Positions 36,947 through 45,013 of a stretch of DNA of 64,000 nt are shown here, in pieces. Below the pieces are notes generated by a model, which worked only from the letters and a program-made list of their open reading frames with translations, made no database searches and had not been told where the DNA came from. This DNA comes from Devosia sp. (GTDB lineage Bacteria; Pseudomonadota; Alphaproteobacteria; Rhizobiales; Devosiaceae), in the NCBI GenBank assembly GCA_016713105.1, contig JADJPS010000004.1:186001-250000 (forward strand), in the 5' to 3' direction. The first letter of the stretch is position 1, and each line of letters starts with the position of its first letter. The position numbers and the translations under genes were made by a program.

Positions 36947-37821
36947 GTCATCAACTCCTGGGCATGGGTGACCGTCACCGGCAGAAACCGCACCTCCGCG
37001 CCCGGACGCAGTTGGGCAAAGCGGTCGAGGTCGGCATTGATGACCGTGGCAATGCGCGGATAGCCGCCCGTCGGCTGATGATCCCGCATCAGAACAATCG
37101 GTGTACCGTCCCCCAGGATCTGGATGTCCCCCGGCACGATGGCGTCCGATACCAGCGAGAGCGCCGCAGCGTCCCGGAAGACCCCGGAGCGGTCGATCAG
37201 ACGTACGCCCATGCGATCCATACGAGATCCGACGACAAACGCACTGCCAACGAACTGCTGACGGGCCTCCAGGCTGAAGCGCTCTGCGTGAAGACCCCAG
37301 ATGACCCGTGTCGCCCCCTCGATCGGCGCCGTCGCTCTGGGGTGCGGCGCAGTGCGACGCGCCAGGGCGGGACCGAGGCAAAGGATATCCCCGGGGGCGA
37401 GAGCCCTGCCCCCCAGCCCCGCAACCGAGTTGGTCGCGCGGCTACCGAGCACGGCCTCGATCTCGATATCGGCGCCGAAGCGGACATAGCCGTAGTTGCC
37501 ATGCGCTCCCGGGACGATCTCAACCCTGTCGCCGGCCCGCAGCAGGGCTCGCGATGGCCAGGACCGCTTCGCGCCATTGAGCGTAAGCCGATAGGCCCCT
37601 CCATCCACGGCGAACGCCAGCGGTCCATCCGCCTCGAAGGTCAACCCCTGCGTGAACTCGATGCCGGTCGGCCCGGCGCCGCCGATCCATAGTCCTGCCC
37701 GCTCGAAGGCGCCACGATCCATGGGCCCGGACGCACTGATGCCGTGGGCCAGCCAGCCCGGCCGCCCGGCATCCTGCAGCGAGGTCATTGGTCCTGCGGA
37801 GAGGATGCGCAGCTTGGTCAT
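36943..37821 (-). CDS. pxpC: 5-oxoprolinase subunit C (biotin-dependent carboxyltransferase-like / KipA)
   Basis: A 292-residue protein with the cyclophilin-like fold of the AHS2/KipA family: LRILSAGPMTSLQDAGRPGWLAHGISASGPMD at the start, GGRALAPGDILCLG in the middle and MRDHQPTGGYPRIATVINADLDRFAQLRPG near the end. It starts at ATG 37819-37821, overlapping the pxpB stop, and is followed by pxpA with a 4-nt overlap. Together PxpB and PxpC form the complex that completes 5-oxoproline hydrolysis. Confidence 0.94.
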   Translation of the reverse strand: MTKLRILSAGPMTSLQDAGRPGWLAHGISASGPMDRGAFERAGLWIGGAGPTGIEFTQGLTFEADGPLAFAVDGGAYRLTLNGAKRSWPSRALLRAGDRVEIVPGAHGNYGYVRFGADIEIEAVLGSRATNSVAGLGGRALAPGDILCLGPALARRTAPHPRATAPIEGATRVIWGLHAERFSLEARQQFVGSAFVVGSRMDRMGVRLIDRSGVFRDAAALSLVSDAIVPGDIQILGDGTPIVLMRDHQPTGGYPRIATVINADLDRFAQLRPGAEVRFLPVTVTHAQELMT

Positions 37822-38462
37822 TCCAGGGTCTCGAAGCGCACGGTGTCGCCGGCGGCGAGTTGAGTCGGCGGCCGGGCCGACGCGTCGAAATTGCAGAACG
37901 CGGTGTGCCCGATCACGTGCCATCCGGTGGGGATCGGAGTGGAGGTGATCGCCGTCTGGCCGGCGGCAAAGAGCACCGTGCCCCCGGGTACGCGAGGACG
38001 CACGGCCGCGCGTCGCGCCACGCGCATTGGGTCGGCATGAAGGCCGCAATAGACGAAGCCCGGGGCGAAGCCCGTCGCCAGCACCCGCAGCGGGCCGGCA
38101 TTGTGGGTCGCCACGAAGGTTGCCGGGTCCATGCCGAGCTGTTGCGCCACCTCATCAAGGTCGTCGCCGTCGAAGCGGACCGGGACCAGGTGGTTGGCAC
38201 CGGCCGCCGCGGGCTCCGCCGGTGCCGACAGCAGCAGTCGCACTTCGCCGGCCAGGCGGTCGAATCCGACCTGCCGGGGATCATAGCGCAGCAGCACCGA
38301 CACCAGGTTCGGGACGACCTCCATGACACCGGGCAGTCCGGCGGCGATGGCACGACGGCCGAAGCCGATCGCGGCCGCGTTGGCCGCGTCCGACAGGCTT
38401 TCCGCGAACCGGATCAGCAGTCCGCAATCGCCCAGCGGTACCAGCAGCGGCGGCACGGTCAC
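37818..38462 (-). CDS. pxpB: 5-oxoprolinase subunit B (KipI / AHS1 family)
   Basis: A 214-residue protein from GTG at 38462. A TTG at 38486 and a GTG at 38456 are in frame and possible. The AHS1 pattern is clear: LVPLGDCGLLIRFAESLS, GVMEVVPNLVSVLLRYDP, VLATGFAPGFVYCGLHADP, and RPRVPGGTVLFAAGQTAITSTPIPTGWHVIGHT. It is the first gene of the pxpBCA operon. The gap to the divergent DHFR-like gene contains a pair of TTTCGCGA sites that may control both. Confidence 0.93.
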   Translation of the reverse strand: MTVPPLLVPLGDCGLLIRFAESLSDAANAAAIGFGRRAIAAGLPGVMEVVPNLVSVLLRYDPRQVGFDRLAGEVRLLLSAPAEPAAAGANHLVPVRFDGDDLDEVAQQLGMDPATFVATHNAGPLRVLATGFAPGFVYCGLHADPMRVARRAAVRPRVPGGTVLFAAGQTAITSTPIPTGWHVIGHTAFCNFDASARPPTQLAAGDTVRFETLE

Positions 38463-38489
38463 ATCCTCTTCCCTGTCTCGCCTCAACCT

Positions 38490-38516
38490 GTTTCGCGAGA
38501 TTCCGGTTTCGCGAAA
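38490..38516. promoter_or_regulatory. Tandem TTTCGCGA sites between pxpB and the DHFR-like gene
   Basis: GTTTCGCGAGA (38490-38500) and GTTTCGCGAAA (38506-38516) are direct near-repeats 16 bp apart. The second contains the perfect palindrome TTTCGCGAAA. They lie in the 91-bp divergent gap, as expected of a repressor operator. The binding protein is unknown. Confidence 0.5.
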
Positions 38517-38553
38517 ACCCGATCGTAGCTAGGAGAGGGCGAAAGGCCCAGCC

Positions 38554-39126
38554 ATGTCCATCTCCGGTTCAAGCGTCCGCGTCGAAGGTCACGCCATCAT
38601 CTCGAGCGACGGCATGATCGCGGCCGCCGACGGCACGATGCCCGACCAGCTCAAGGTCGACGCCGACTGGCAGTTGTTCCAGGCCGCTCTCGACCGCTCG
38701 GCGCTGGTCGTCCTGGGCCGCCTGGGCCACCTTCGCCATCCCAATCCGGGTCGCCGGCGGCTCGTTCTGACCCGCACGGTGACCGACCTCGTGGCCGACG
38801 CGGCCGATCCGCTCGCCACGCTGTGGAACCCCGGAGGCCTCGACCTTGCCGAAGTCCTGCGGCGACTCGGCATCTCCGAGGGAACGGTTGCCGTCACCGG
38901 CGGGACCGGCGTCTTCGACCTCGCCATCCCCCACTACGACAGTTTCGTGCTGTCGGAAGTCCGGGGGCTCGAGATTCCCGGCGGCATCCCGTGCTTCAGC
39001 ACCGATCATCCACGCTTCGTGCTGCCGGGTGCGGGGCTCGGCCCGACCGACATGCACGCCATCGCGCCGGGCGTGGTGCAGACCAGCTGGACCCGCGACG
39101 CAAGGGTTGCTCCCGGCAGTTGCTGA
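38554..39126 (+). CDS. Dihydrofolate reductase / RibD-C-like protein
   Basis: A 190-residue protein of the DHFR-like fold: GHAIISSDGMIAAADGTMP at the start, SALVVLGRLGHLRHPNPGRRRLVLTRTV and GTVAVTGGTGVFDLAIPHYDSFVLSEVRGL. The GRxxH and GGxxxF-type positions suggest NADPH binding, but catalytic DHFR residues are not certain. It has a GGAGAG ribosome binding site, is divergent from pxpBCA and convergent with an enolase-superfamily gene. The product could be a pterin or sugar-type reductase; no substrate is claimed. Confidence 0.75.
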   Translation: MSISGSSVRVEGHAIISSDGMIAAADGTMPDQLKVDADWQLFQAALDRSALVVLGRLGHLRHPNPGRRRLVLTRTVTDLVADAADPLATLWNPGGLDLAEVLRRLGISEGTVAVTGGTGVFDLAIPHYDSFVLSEVRGLEIPGGIPCFSTDHPRFVLPGAGLGPTDMHAIAPGVVQTSWTRDARVAPGSC

Positions 39127-39139
39127 TTTCGGGCGACGC

Positions 39140-40285
39140 CTACCGGCGTGCGGGCGCGACGCGCGGATTGAACGGGGCCTCGCCGAGTTGATCGCGTGGC
39201 AGCGGCTCCGGCCGGGACCACTCGCGTCGGGCTGCTTCGTTGAGGACGAGGCCATGCCCGGGGCGATCGGGCGCGTAGGCGTGGCCGTCTCGGATCTCAA
39301 CCGGTTGGTCGACCAGGTGATCGTAGTTCTGGAACGAGTACTCCAGCCACTCCACCTCGGGCAGCGCGCAGGCGACGTGGATCCCCATTTCGAGAAACGT
39401 GTTGCCCAGCGACAGCGGGATCCCCATTTCGGCAGCCAGCCAGCCGATCCGCATCACGTCGGTTACCGGGCCGTGCACATTGAGGATATCGGTGCCTTCG
39501 GCCAGCAGCAACTGCCGCTTCCCGGCGGCATCCAGATACTCACCCGAGTTGATCATGGTGAAGGGTACGGCCTCGCGCAGCATTCGCAACCCTTCGAAGT
39601 CGTTGCGCAGGATCGGGTCCTCGACCCAGAGCAGTTCGTAGCCTGCATTCCGGATGGCGATGATCTTGGCGGCAGCTTCCTTGGCGCCCCAGGCCTCATT
39701 GGCGTCGATCATGATCTTGGCGCCGGGGCGCACCGTCCCGGCCAGCAGCTTCAGCCGGTTCAGATCCCAGTCAAAATCGGGATGTCCCACCTTGATCTTG
39801 AAGGCGCGGTAGCCAATCGCATCGGCATGGGCGAAGAAACGGACAAACTCGTCGTCGCTGAGGTGGAAGTCGAGCCCGCTGGCATAGGCCCTGACCCGGT
39901 CACGCCGGCTGCCCAGATACCGGTGCAGCGGCAAGCCGACCTCCTTGGCCGCAAGATCCCAGGCCGCGACCTGCAGGGCCTCGTGAAAGGGCAGCGAGTA
40001 CGGGCGCTGGTTGCCGCCGCGGGGGCGTCCGATCCGGTGCACGAGGCCGGCCGGCGGCTGGCCCTCCAGCGCCGGCCAGGCCTCGGCCCGAAACACGCGC
40101 TCGATTTCGCTCACCGCGGGCAGCGGGAAGAACAGCGTCTGGATGAACCCCAGCCCGATCTGGCCGTCTTCGGCAATCAGTTCCAGCGTCGCGACGTTCA
40201 CATCGTCGATGCGGACCTGACTATCGCCGATTACGCGGTCGCGCGCGTACTGGAATCGGGTTATCCGGAAATCGGCAAGGCGCAT
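39140..40285 (-). CDS. Enolase-superfamily protein, mandelate racemase type (1)
   Basis: A 381-residue enzyme. The barrel's catalytic KxK is FKIKVG (about residue 167). Metal ligands appear as MIDANEAWG (Asp), WVEDP (Glu) and NSGEY (Glu). No clear C-terminal catalytic His-Asp pair could be assigned; the region reads NVHGPVTDVMRIG. Such enzymes abstract the alpha-proton of a carboxylate, and many are sugar-acid dehydratases. It is divergent from the FCD-type GntR gene, with a TGATATATCA palindrome between them, so it is probably a target of that regulator. The substrate is unknown. Confidence 0.88.
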   Translation of the reverse strand: MRLADFRITRFQYARDRVIGDSQVRIDDVNVATLELIAEDGQIGLGFIQTLFFPLPAVSEIERVFRAEAWPALEGQPPAGLVHRIGRPRGGNQRPYSLPFHEALQVAAWDLAAKEVGLPLHRYLGSRRDRVRAYASGLDFHLSDDEFVRFFAHADAIGYRAFKIKVGHPDFDWDLNRLKLLAGTVRPGAKIMIDANEAWGAKEAAAKIIAIRNAGYELLWVEDPILRNDFEGLRMLREAVPFTMINSGEYLDAAGKRQLLLAEGTDILNVHGPVTDVMRIGWLAAEMGIPLSLGNTFLEMGIHVACALPEVEWLEYSFQNYDHLVDQPVEIRDGHAYAPDRPGHGLVLNEAARREWSRPEPLPRDQLGEAPFNPRVAPARR

Positions 40286-40320
40286 GTCAGGCCGTCCTCT
40301 GATCGACTATGCTTGGTTTC

Positions 40321-40330
40321 TGATATATCA
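40321..40330. promoter_or_regulatory. TGATATATCA palindrome, candidate GntR operator
   Basis: A perfect 10-bp palindrome lies in the 114-bp divergent gap between enolase gene 1 and gntR, 36 bp from the enolase start. The same or a one-base-variant site recurs at 44801, 44823 and 58103. Confidence 0.6.
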
Positions 40331-40399
40331 TCTTTGCGCTCTAACAGACCAAGCCCGGAAGTGCCACAAGTGGCGGGGAGATGCGAGGGGGCTCCCGAC

Positions 40400-41062
40400 A
40401 TGGACGAGGGACGCGAAAAAGGGCGCCTGAGCGATATCGCCTACGCCCGTATTCTCGAGAGTCTGTTCGACAAGCGTCTGCCGGCAGGCGCCTTCGTTTC
40501 ACAGAACGATCTCGTGCGCCTGCTCGGGGTTCCCGTCGCACCCATGCGCGATGCGCTCAAGGTGCTGGAGACCGAGGGCGTGGTCACCATCCATCCCCGC
40601 TCGGGCATCCAGTTCGTCAAGCCGGGCATGGAGTTGACCCGGTCGACCTACCAGTTCCGCGGCATCATCGAGCGCACCGCCGTTGCCGTCTATGCCGAAA
40701 CCGGCGACGAGGCCGAAATGGCCGAACTCAGGCGGAGACACCTCGCGCTGATCGGGCTGATCGAGGCGGAAGGGCTGACGCCGAGGGCGCGCGAGGAGTA
40801 CGAAGCGCTGGAAAGCGGGCTGCACAACAGCATCGTGGCCAGCCTCAACAACCCGCTGATCGAGAAGGCCTACAAGCGCATGCACAACTACGTGCGGCTG
40901 GTGCGGCTCGATCGCAAGCTGACCGGACCGATCGTCTTGCGATCATTGCGCGAGCACATGGACATCATCGACGCGTGCGAGGCCCGCGATGCGGACCGAG
41001 CGGTCGCGGCACTGCAGGCGCACTTCTCCGCAGCGCTGCAGCGGCTCCTGGGCATGTACTGA
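40400..41062 (+). CDS. GntR family transcriptional regulator, FCD type
   Basis: A 220-residue repressor-type protein. The winged-helix domain spans about residues 10-75 (AYARILESLFDKRLPAGAFVSQNDLVRLLGVPVAPMRDALKVLETEGVV). The all-helical FCD effector domain follows (RGIIERTAVAVYAET, LHNSIVASLNNPLIEKAY, LREHMDIIDACEARDADRAVAALQAHF), with His residues positioned to bind a metal. FCD regulators commonly sense sugar acids or other carboxylates. It probably regulates itself and enolase gene 1 through the TGATATATCA site in the shared gap. Confidence 0.92.
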   Translation: MDEGREKGRLSDIAYARILESLFDKRLPAGAFVSQNDLVRLLGVPVAPMRDALKVLETEGVVTIHPRSGIQFVKPGMELTRSTYQFRGIIERTAVAVYAETGDEAEMAELRRRHLALIGLIEAEGLTPRAREEYEALESGLHNSIVASLNNPLIEKAYKRMHNYVRLVRLDRKLTGPIVLRSLREHMDIIDACEARDADRAVAALQAHFSAALQRLLGMY

Positions 41063-41075
41063 GCGCATCCGCCGG

Positions 41076-41710
41076 TCAGGGCGGTGGCCCCGCCGACGAC
41101 CAGATGACGCTGAGCACCCGCGCCTCGCCCGAGCCGACCGAAATCAGCGCGTGCGGAATGTTGCTGTTGAAGTAGAAGCTGTCGCCGGCGCGCAGCCGGA
41201 ACGTTCCGGTGTCGGAAAGGACGAGGTCGATGGCATCTTCGAGCACATAGAGAAATTCCTGTCCGGGGTGCGCCAGAAGCGGGCCGAACTGCTCCAGCGA
41301 GCGCGCCTTCACCGTGTTGATCACCGGCACCATGCGCCGCATGTTGTAGTCGGGGCACAGGTAGCTGAACGCGTAATTGTCGCTTTCGTGCCGCTGTCCC
41401 TCACCATGCCGGGTCAGCGTCCAGCTGTTGGAGTTGGCGTCGGTGAGGTCCGGGTGGAACAGGTCGGCAACGTCGATGCCGAACCCGCCGGCAAGCTTCA
41501 CGAGGTTTCCAAAGGTCAGGGACAGCTGGTTGTTTTCGATGCGCGAGATCGTCGACAGCGACAGGCCGCAGCGGCGGCTCGCTTCGGCGAGCGTCCAGCT
41601 TCGGGTCTCCGCAACCGCCGGATCATGTCGCCGAGTTCGCCACGCCGGCCGTTCGGGGCTGCGTCCAGTGTGTCATCGGAAGCAGCGGGGCGAGGGGCAG
41701 AATCGGTCAT
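41076..41710 (-). pseudogene. XRE-family regulator with cupin domain, single-base frameshift
   Basis: Two frames combine into one regulator of about 210 residues. The first (from 41710) gives MTDSAPRPAASDDTLD to GELGDMIRRLR. The second continues ETRSWTLAEASRRCGLSLSTISRIENNQLSLTFGNLVKLAGGFG, a complete helix-turn-helix, then a cupin domain (LAHPGQEFLYVLEDAIDLVL, LRAGDSFYFNSNIPHAL). A missing base near 41605-41615 (CGG/GAG junction) breaks the frame. XRE-cupin proteins sense small molecules and often regulate neighbouring catabolic genes. It follows the M81 gene by 37 nt on the same strand and converges with gntR. Confidence 0.8.
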
Positions 41711-41747
41711 GTGGCTTCCGGAAAAGCGTGTGCGGAGAAACGCTTGA

Positions 41748-43275
41748 CTAACCGCGTGAGCGGGCGCCTCGAAGCGAAACGTACTCCGGATTGAAGCCGT
41801 CGTCGAAGGGGAAGAGCGGCCGCCCTGCCCGCGGGATGGCGATGTGCTTGAGGTCCGGCGTCGTCGGGCCGGGCGTATCGAGGATGAACGTCGCCGCCGC
41901 ATCCTCGTAGACCTGCTGGTGGTTCATCGGGTTCTTGACCACGATGAACTTTCAGCTTGCGCACATCGAGGCCGAGCGCGCGGAACTGCTCATCGGCGTA
42001 CTCATAGCTCGGGAAACTGGCCACCACGACCTGGGCGGCCCCGATGCTCAGCAGTGCGGAGGGCCCCATCTCGGCTTCGGTGTTGCCGTAGATTCCGCCC
42101 GAATACCGGAAGCGGCCGTCCGACACCCTTTCGACCCTGGCCGTCCGGGCCAGCGGGGCCCCATAGGAGGGATCGAGCTTGTTGCCAAGGGCAATCGCCA
42201 TCTCGGCGCCGACGCCGGCCGCCACGGCTTTTGCCGCCGTCTCCGGGTCGACGATGATCGTCGCCGCCGTGGAATCCGGCGCGAGTTCCAGCAGGCGCTT
42301 CAGTGCCGCCACGCTGTCTCCCGAGGCGCCGCCGCCGACGCAGTCCGAAGCATCGACGAGGATTACCGGGCTGCCGTCGATCGCCAGTCCGCGCCGGATG
42401 GCGGTGTCGAGCGGCACGATGTCGATGTCGAAGTCATGGCGGAGTTCCCAGCCGCGATGGGCGATCGCCGTGGCGATCTCGTCGGCGAGTGCGGCGTTTC
42501 CATCGGTCACCGCCACACCGGTGAAGCCGAGCCCCGGCAGATCGAGCCAGGGCTGCGGGGCAAAATAGCTGACGGCCAGCGCCCCGCCTGCCGCTTCGTA
42601 GCTGCGTGCCAGCCGGTAGAGCTGCACCATGGGTGTCTGCCCCTTGGTGCGCTGCTTGAGGCTGGGGATGATGGCCGGAATCCGGCACATGCTGGTGACC
42701 GGCCGGATCTCGCCGTCCAGCGTACGAAGCAAGAGCCCCACGGCTCGCTGGCCGGTCTCGAACCCGTCGTCATGCGGGTAGAGCTGGTAGGCGAGTGTGA
42801 TATCGGCAGCGTCGAGCATGCGCTGGGTCAGGTGGCCGTGCAGGTCGTAGCTGACTGCGATCGGCGCCGAGCCGACGATCGCTCGGACCTCGTCGAGGAT
42901 CTCGCCCTCCGGGTCATCTACCCCCTCGCAGAGCATGGCGCCGTGCAGAGCAAGGTAGACTCCGTCGACGGGCATGGCATTCCGCAAGCGCACCAGCAAC
43001 TCCCCCTTGAGGTCGGCCCAGCATGCGGCCGTGACCCGGCCGCCGGCGCCGCCATGAGTGGCCAGGAGCGGGACGATATCGGCGCCGCTGAGGCGAAGCA
43101 CCGCGAGCGCACCTGCATGCTCCGTCGTGGTGTTCGCCAGATCAGCAGGAATGGCGTCGCCTATCTTGAGGTATTTCTGCTCGAAGGCGTCCCGTGCCGA
43201 TCGCATGGGCGACAGGGAGTTGCCCTCGAAGGCGATGCCGCCGATGGCGATGCGGTAGCGGTGCTGCAACGACAT
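41748..43275 (-). pseudogene. M81/MlrC family hydrolase, single-base frameshift near the C-terminus
   Basis: The long frame starts at 43275 (MSLQHRYRIAIGGIAFEGNSLSPM). It has the MlrC pattern: GADIVPLLATHGGAGGRV, GVYLALHGAMLCEGVDDPEGEIL, VSYDLHGHLT and PVILVDASDCVGGGASGD. After DVRKLK the reading continues in another frame as FIVVKNPMNHQQVYEDAAATFILDTPGPTTPDL, ending at 41748. One extra A in an AAA run near 41948 explains the shift. MlrC-type zinc hydrolases act on linear microcystin and other compounds; here the substrate is unknown. Corrected length is about 508 residues. Confidence 0.85.
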
Positions 43276-43315
43276 GTTCCCACCCCTTGCTTCGACGCCG
43301 CTTCGGCGCCACCAC

Positions 43316-43333
43316 TTTTCGTATACGCAAATC
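43316..43333. promoter_or_regulatory. Operator-like site, M81-proximal half of an inverted pair
   Basis: TTTTCGTATACGCAAATC contains the palindrome CGTATACG and lies 41 bp from the M81 start. Its reverse complement matches the site at 43500-43517 at 17 of 18 positions. Confidence 0.6.
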
Positions 43334-43499
43334 TTTGCCAACTCAAGGTCGATGAGCGCCGGCCCCGCCCCTGCGCGATACCGTCGATTGCGTCTCCCGT
43401 CTACACACAGTGGACTGAGCAACTGAGCCAGAGACAGAGCGTCGACGGTTCTTCGCGGTTGTGACCCGATCAGCCCGATCCTGAAGCCGCGTGTGGTGT

Positions 43500-43517
43500 G
43501 ATTTGCGGATACGAAAA
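43500..43517. promoter_or_regulatory. Operator-like site, enolase-proximal half of an inverted pair
   Basis: GATTTGCGGATACGAAAA lies 64 bp before enolase gene 2 and is in opposite orientation to the site at 43316-43333. The 305-bp gap between the divergent genes (43276-43580) holds no other recognisable feature. Confidence 0.6.
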
Positions 43518-43580
43518 ATCCTGTTGACCCCCTGATCCCCCCTCGATACCGTACCGGTCGAAGCTGAGGAGGAGCGCGCC

Positions 43581-44768
43581 ATGCGCATCGACGACATCCG
43601 CGTGACCACCCTGGTCTTCGCCTACCCCGAGCAGGACAGGTTCCGCTACGCCGGTGGCCGCTGCACGCACCGGGTCACGTCGCTGATCGAGGTGGTCGCC
43701 GACGACGGCACGGTCGGCATCGGCTCGGCCTATTCGCACCCGCGTCTGGTCGAGATCGTCGTCGCCGACCAGTTGCTGCCGCTGTTGCGCGGCGAGGCCA
43801 TCGACGATGTCAGGCGCCTGTGGCGTGCCATGTATGCCGGCACGAGGTGGTTCGGCCGCAAGGGGGCCGTGATGTCGGCCATCGGCGCGGTCGAGGTGGC
43901 CCTCTGGGATCTCCTGGGCAAGCAGCTCGGACTGCCGGTGCATCGGCTGCTCGGGGGCGACGGAGTGCGGTCGGTTCCGGCCTATGCGAGCGCCCTGCTC
44001 TGGGCCGACCATCTGCCCGACCTGACGCCGGAAGCCGAGCGGCACCGCAACAACGGCTTCCGTCGCATGAAGATGCGGCTGGGCCGCAGTTCGGACTACG
44101 ATCTCGCGGCCCTCGACGCGGTGATCTCCGGGGCGGGCAGCGATGCCGAGGTGATCGTCGACGGCTCGATGCGCTACACCGTCGATCAGGCGAGGCTGCT
44201 CAGCACGGAGCTGGCGCGCCGCAAGGTGTTCTGGTTCGAGGAGCCACTGCAGCCCGAGGATATCGACGGGTTCGTCGCTTTGCGCCCGCAATCGGCGGTG
44301 CCGGTCGCGGCCGGAGAAAACGAGTTCGGCGTGCAGGGCTTCGCCGAATTGCTGCGCAGCGACGCCGTCGACATCGTGCAGCCCGACGTGTCGCGCTGCG
44401 GCGGCATCGGCGAGGCCCGTGCCGTCGCCGAACTGGCGGCACGGGCGGGCAAGCGATTCGCGCCCCATAGTTGGTCCGATGCCATCGCGGTGATGGCGAA
44501 CGCCCATGTCGTCGCGAGCATGCCCAACGGCATCACCGTTGAGATCGATCAGTCGAGAAACCCCTTCGTGGACCAGTTGCTGGTCTCCCCGCTGACGGTG
44601 CGGGACGGACTGCTGAATCTTCCGGATGCCCCCGGTCTCGGCATCGAGCTCCGGCGCGAGGTCGTCGAGCGCTACCGCCTGCCCAGCGACGCTACCCCAC
44701 CCGCCGGCACCTATTCGGACATGATCTTCGGCGGGGAGCGACTGCACCAGATCGCCCCCTACGGCTGA
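43581..44768 (+). CDS. Enolase-superfamily protein, mandelate racemase type (2)
   Basis: A 395-residue enzyme with GAVEVALWDLLGKQLGLPVHRLLGG, a modified KxK (MKMRLG), metal ligands in VIVDGSMRYT (Asp), FEEPLQPED (Glu) and GENEFG (Glu), QPDVSRCGGIGEA, and a C-terminal His in FAPHSWSDAI. The His with its partner Asp suggests a mandelate-racemase-subgroup dehydratase. An AGGAGG site precedes the ATG. It is divergent from the M81 gene, with a shared inverted operator pair, and is followed after 245 nt by the CUT1 transporter. The substrate is unknown. Confidence 0.9.
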   Translation: MRIDDIRVTTLVFAYPEQDRFRYAGGRCTHRVTSLIEVVADDGTVGIGSAYSHPRLVEIVVADQLLPLLRGEAIDDVRRLWRAMYAGTRWFGRKGAVMSAIGAVEVALWDLLGKQLGLPVHRLLGGDGVRSVPAYASALLWADHLPDLTPEAERHRNNGFRRMKMRLGRSSDYDLAALDAVISGAGSDAEVIVDGSMRYTVDQARLLSTELARRKVFWFEEPLQPEDIDGFVALRPQSAVPVAAGENEFGVQGFAELLRSDAVDIVQPDVSRCGGIGEARAVAELAARAGKRFAPHSWSDAIAVMANAHVVASMPNGITVEIDQSRNPFVDQLLVSPLTVRDGLLNLPDAPGLGIELRREVVERYRLPSDATPPAGTYSDMIFGGERLHQIAPYG

Positions 44769-44800
44769 GGAACGACACAAAGTAGGATTGCCGAGGAGGT

Positions 44801-44832
44801 TGATCTATCATAGCCTGACGAATGATATATCA
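44801..44832. promoter_or_regulatory. Paired TGATNTATCA sites upstream of the CUT1 transporter
   Basis: TGATCTATCA (44801-44810) and TGATATATCA (44823-44832) are 22 bp apart centre to centre, about two helical turns, on the same DNA face. They precede the solute-binding-protein gene by about 180 bp. The second is identical to the site beside gntR at 40321. Confidence 0.6.
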
Positions 44833-45013
44833 CGCACGGAGGACAAGAGGGTCACCGGCTCGAACACGAACGGTTCGCAGTGACGGCGACCTTGCCGCCC
44901 AGCAATGCGGGTTCGCCGCCGGCAGCCGTCCGGCGGACCCGACCGAGGTGACCGATTTCCTGAACTTAGGTACCTGAGCAACGCGAACATTCGCACAAGG
45001 GGAGGACTATCCG

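Noticed and set aside
44769..45013. Small gene or riboswitch in the leader of the CUT1 operon
   Set aside because: No start with a ribosome binding site and no convincing folded structure were seen beyond the two operator-like sites.
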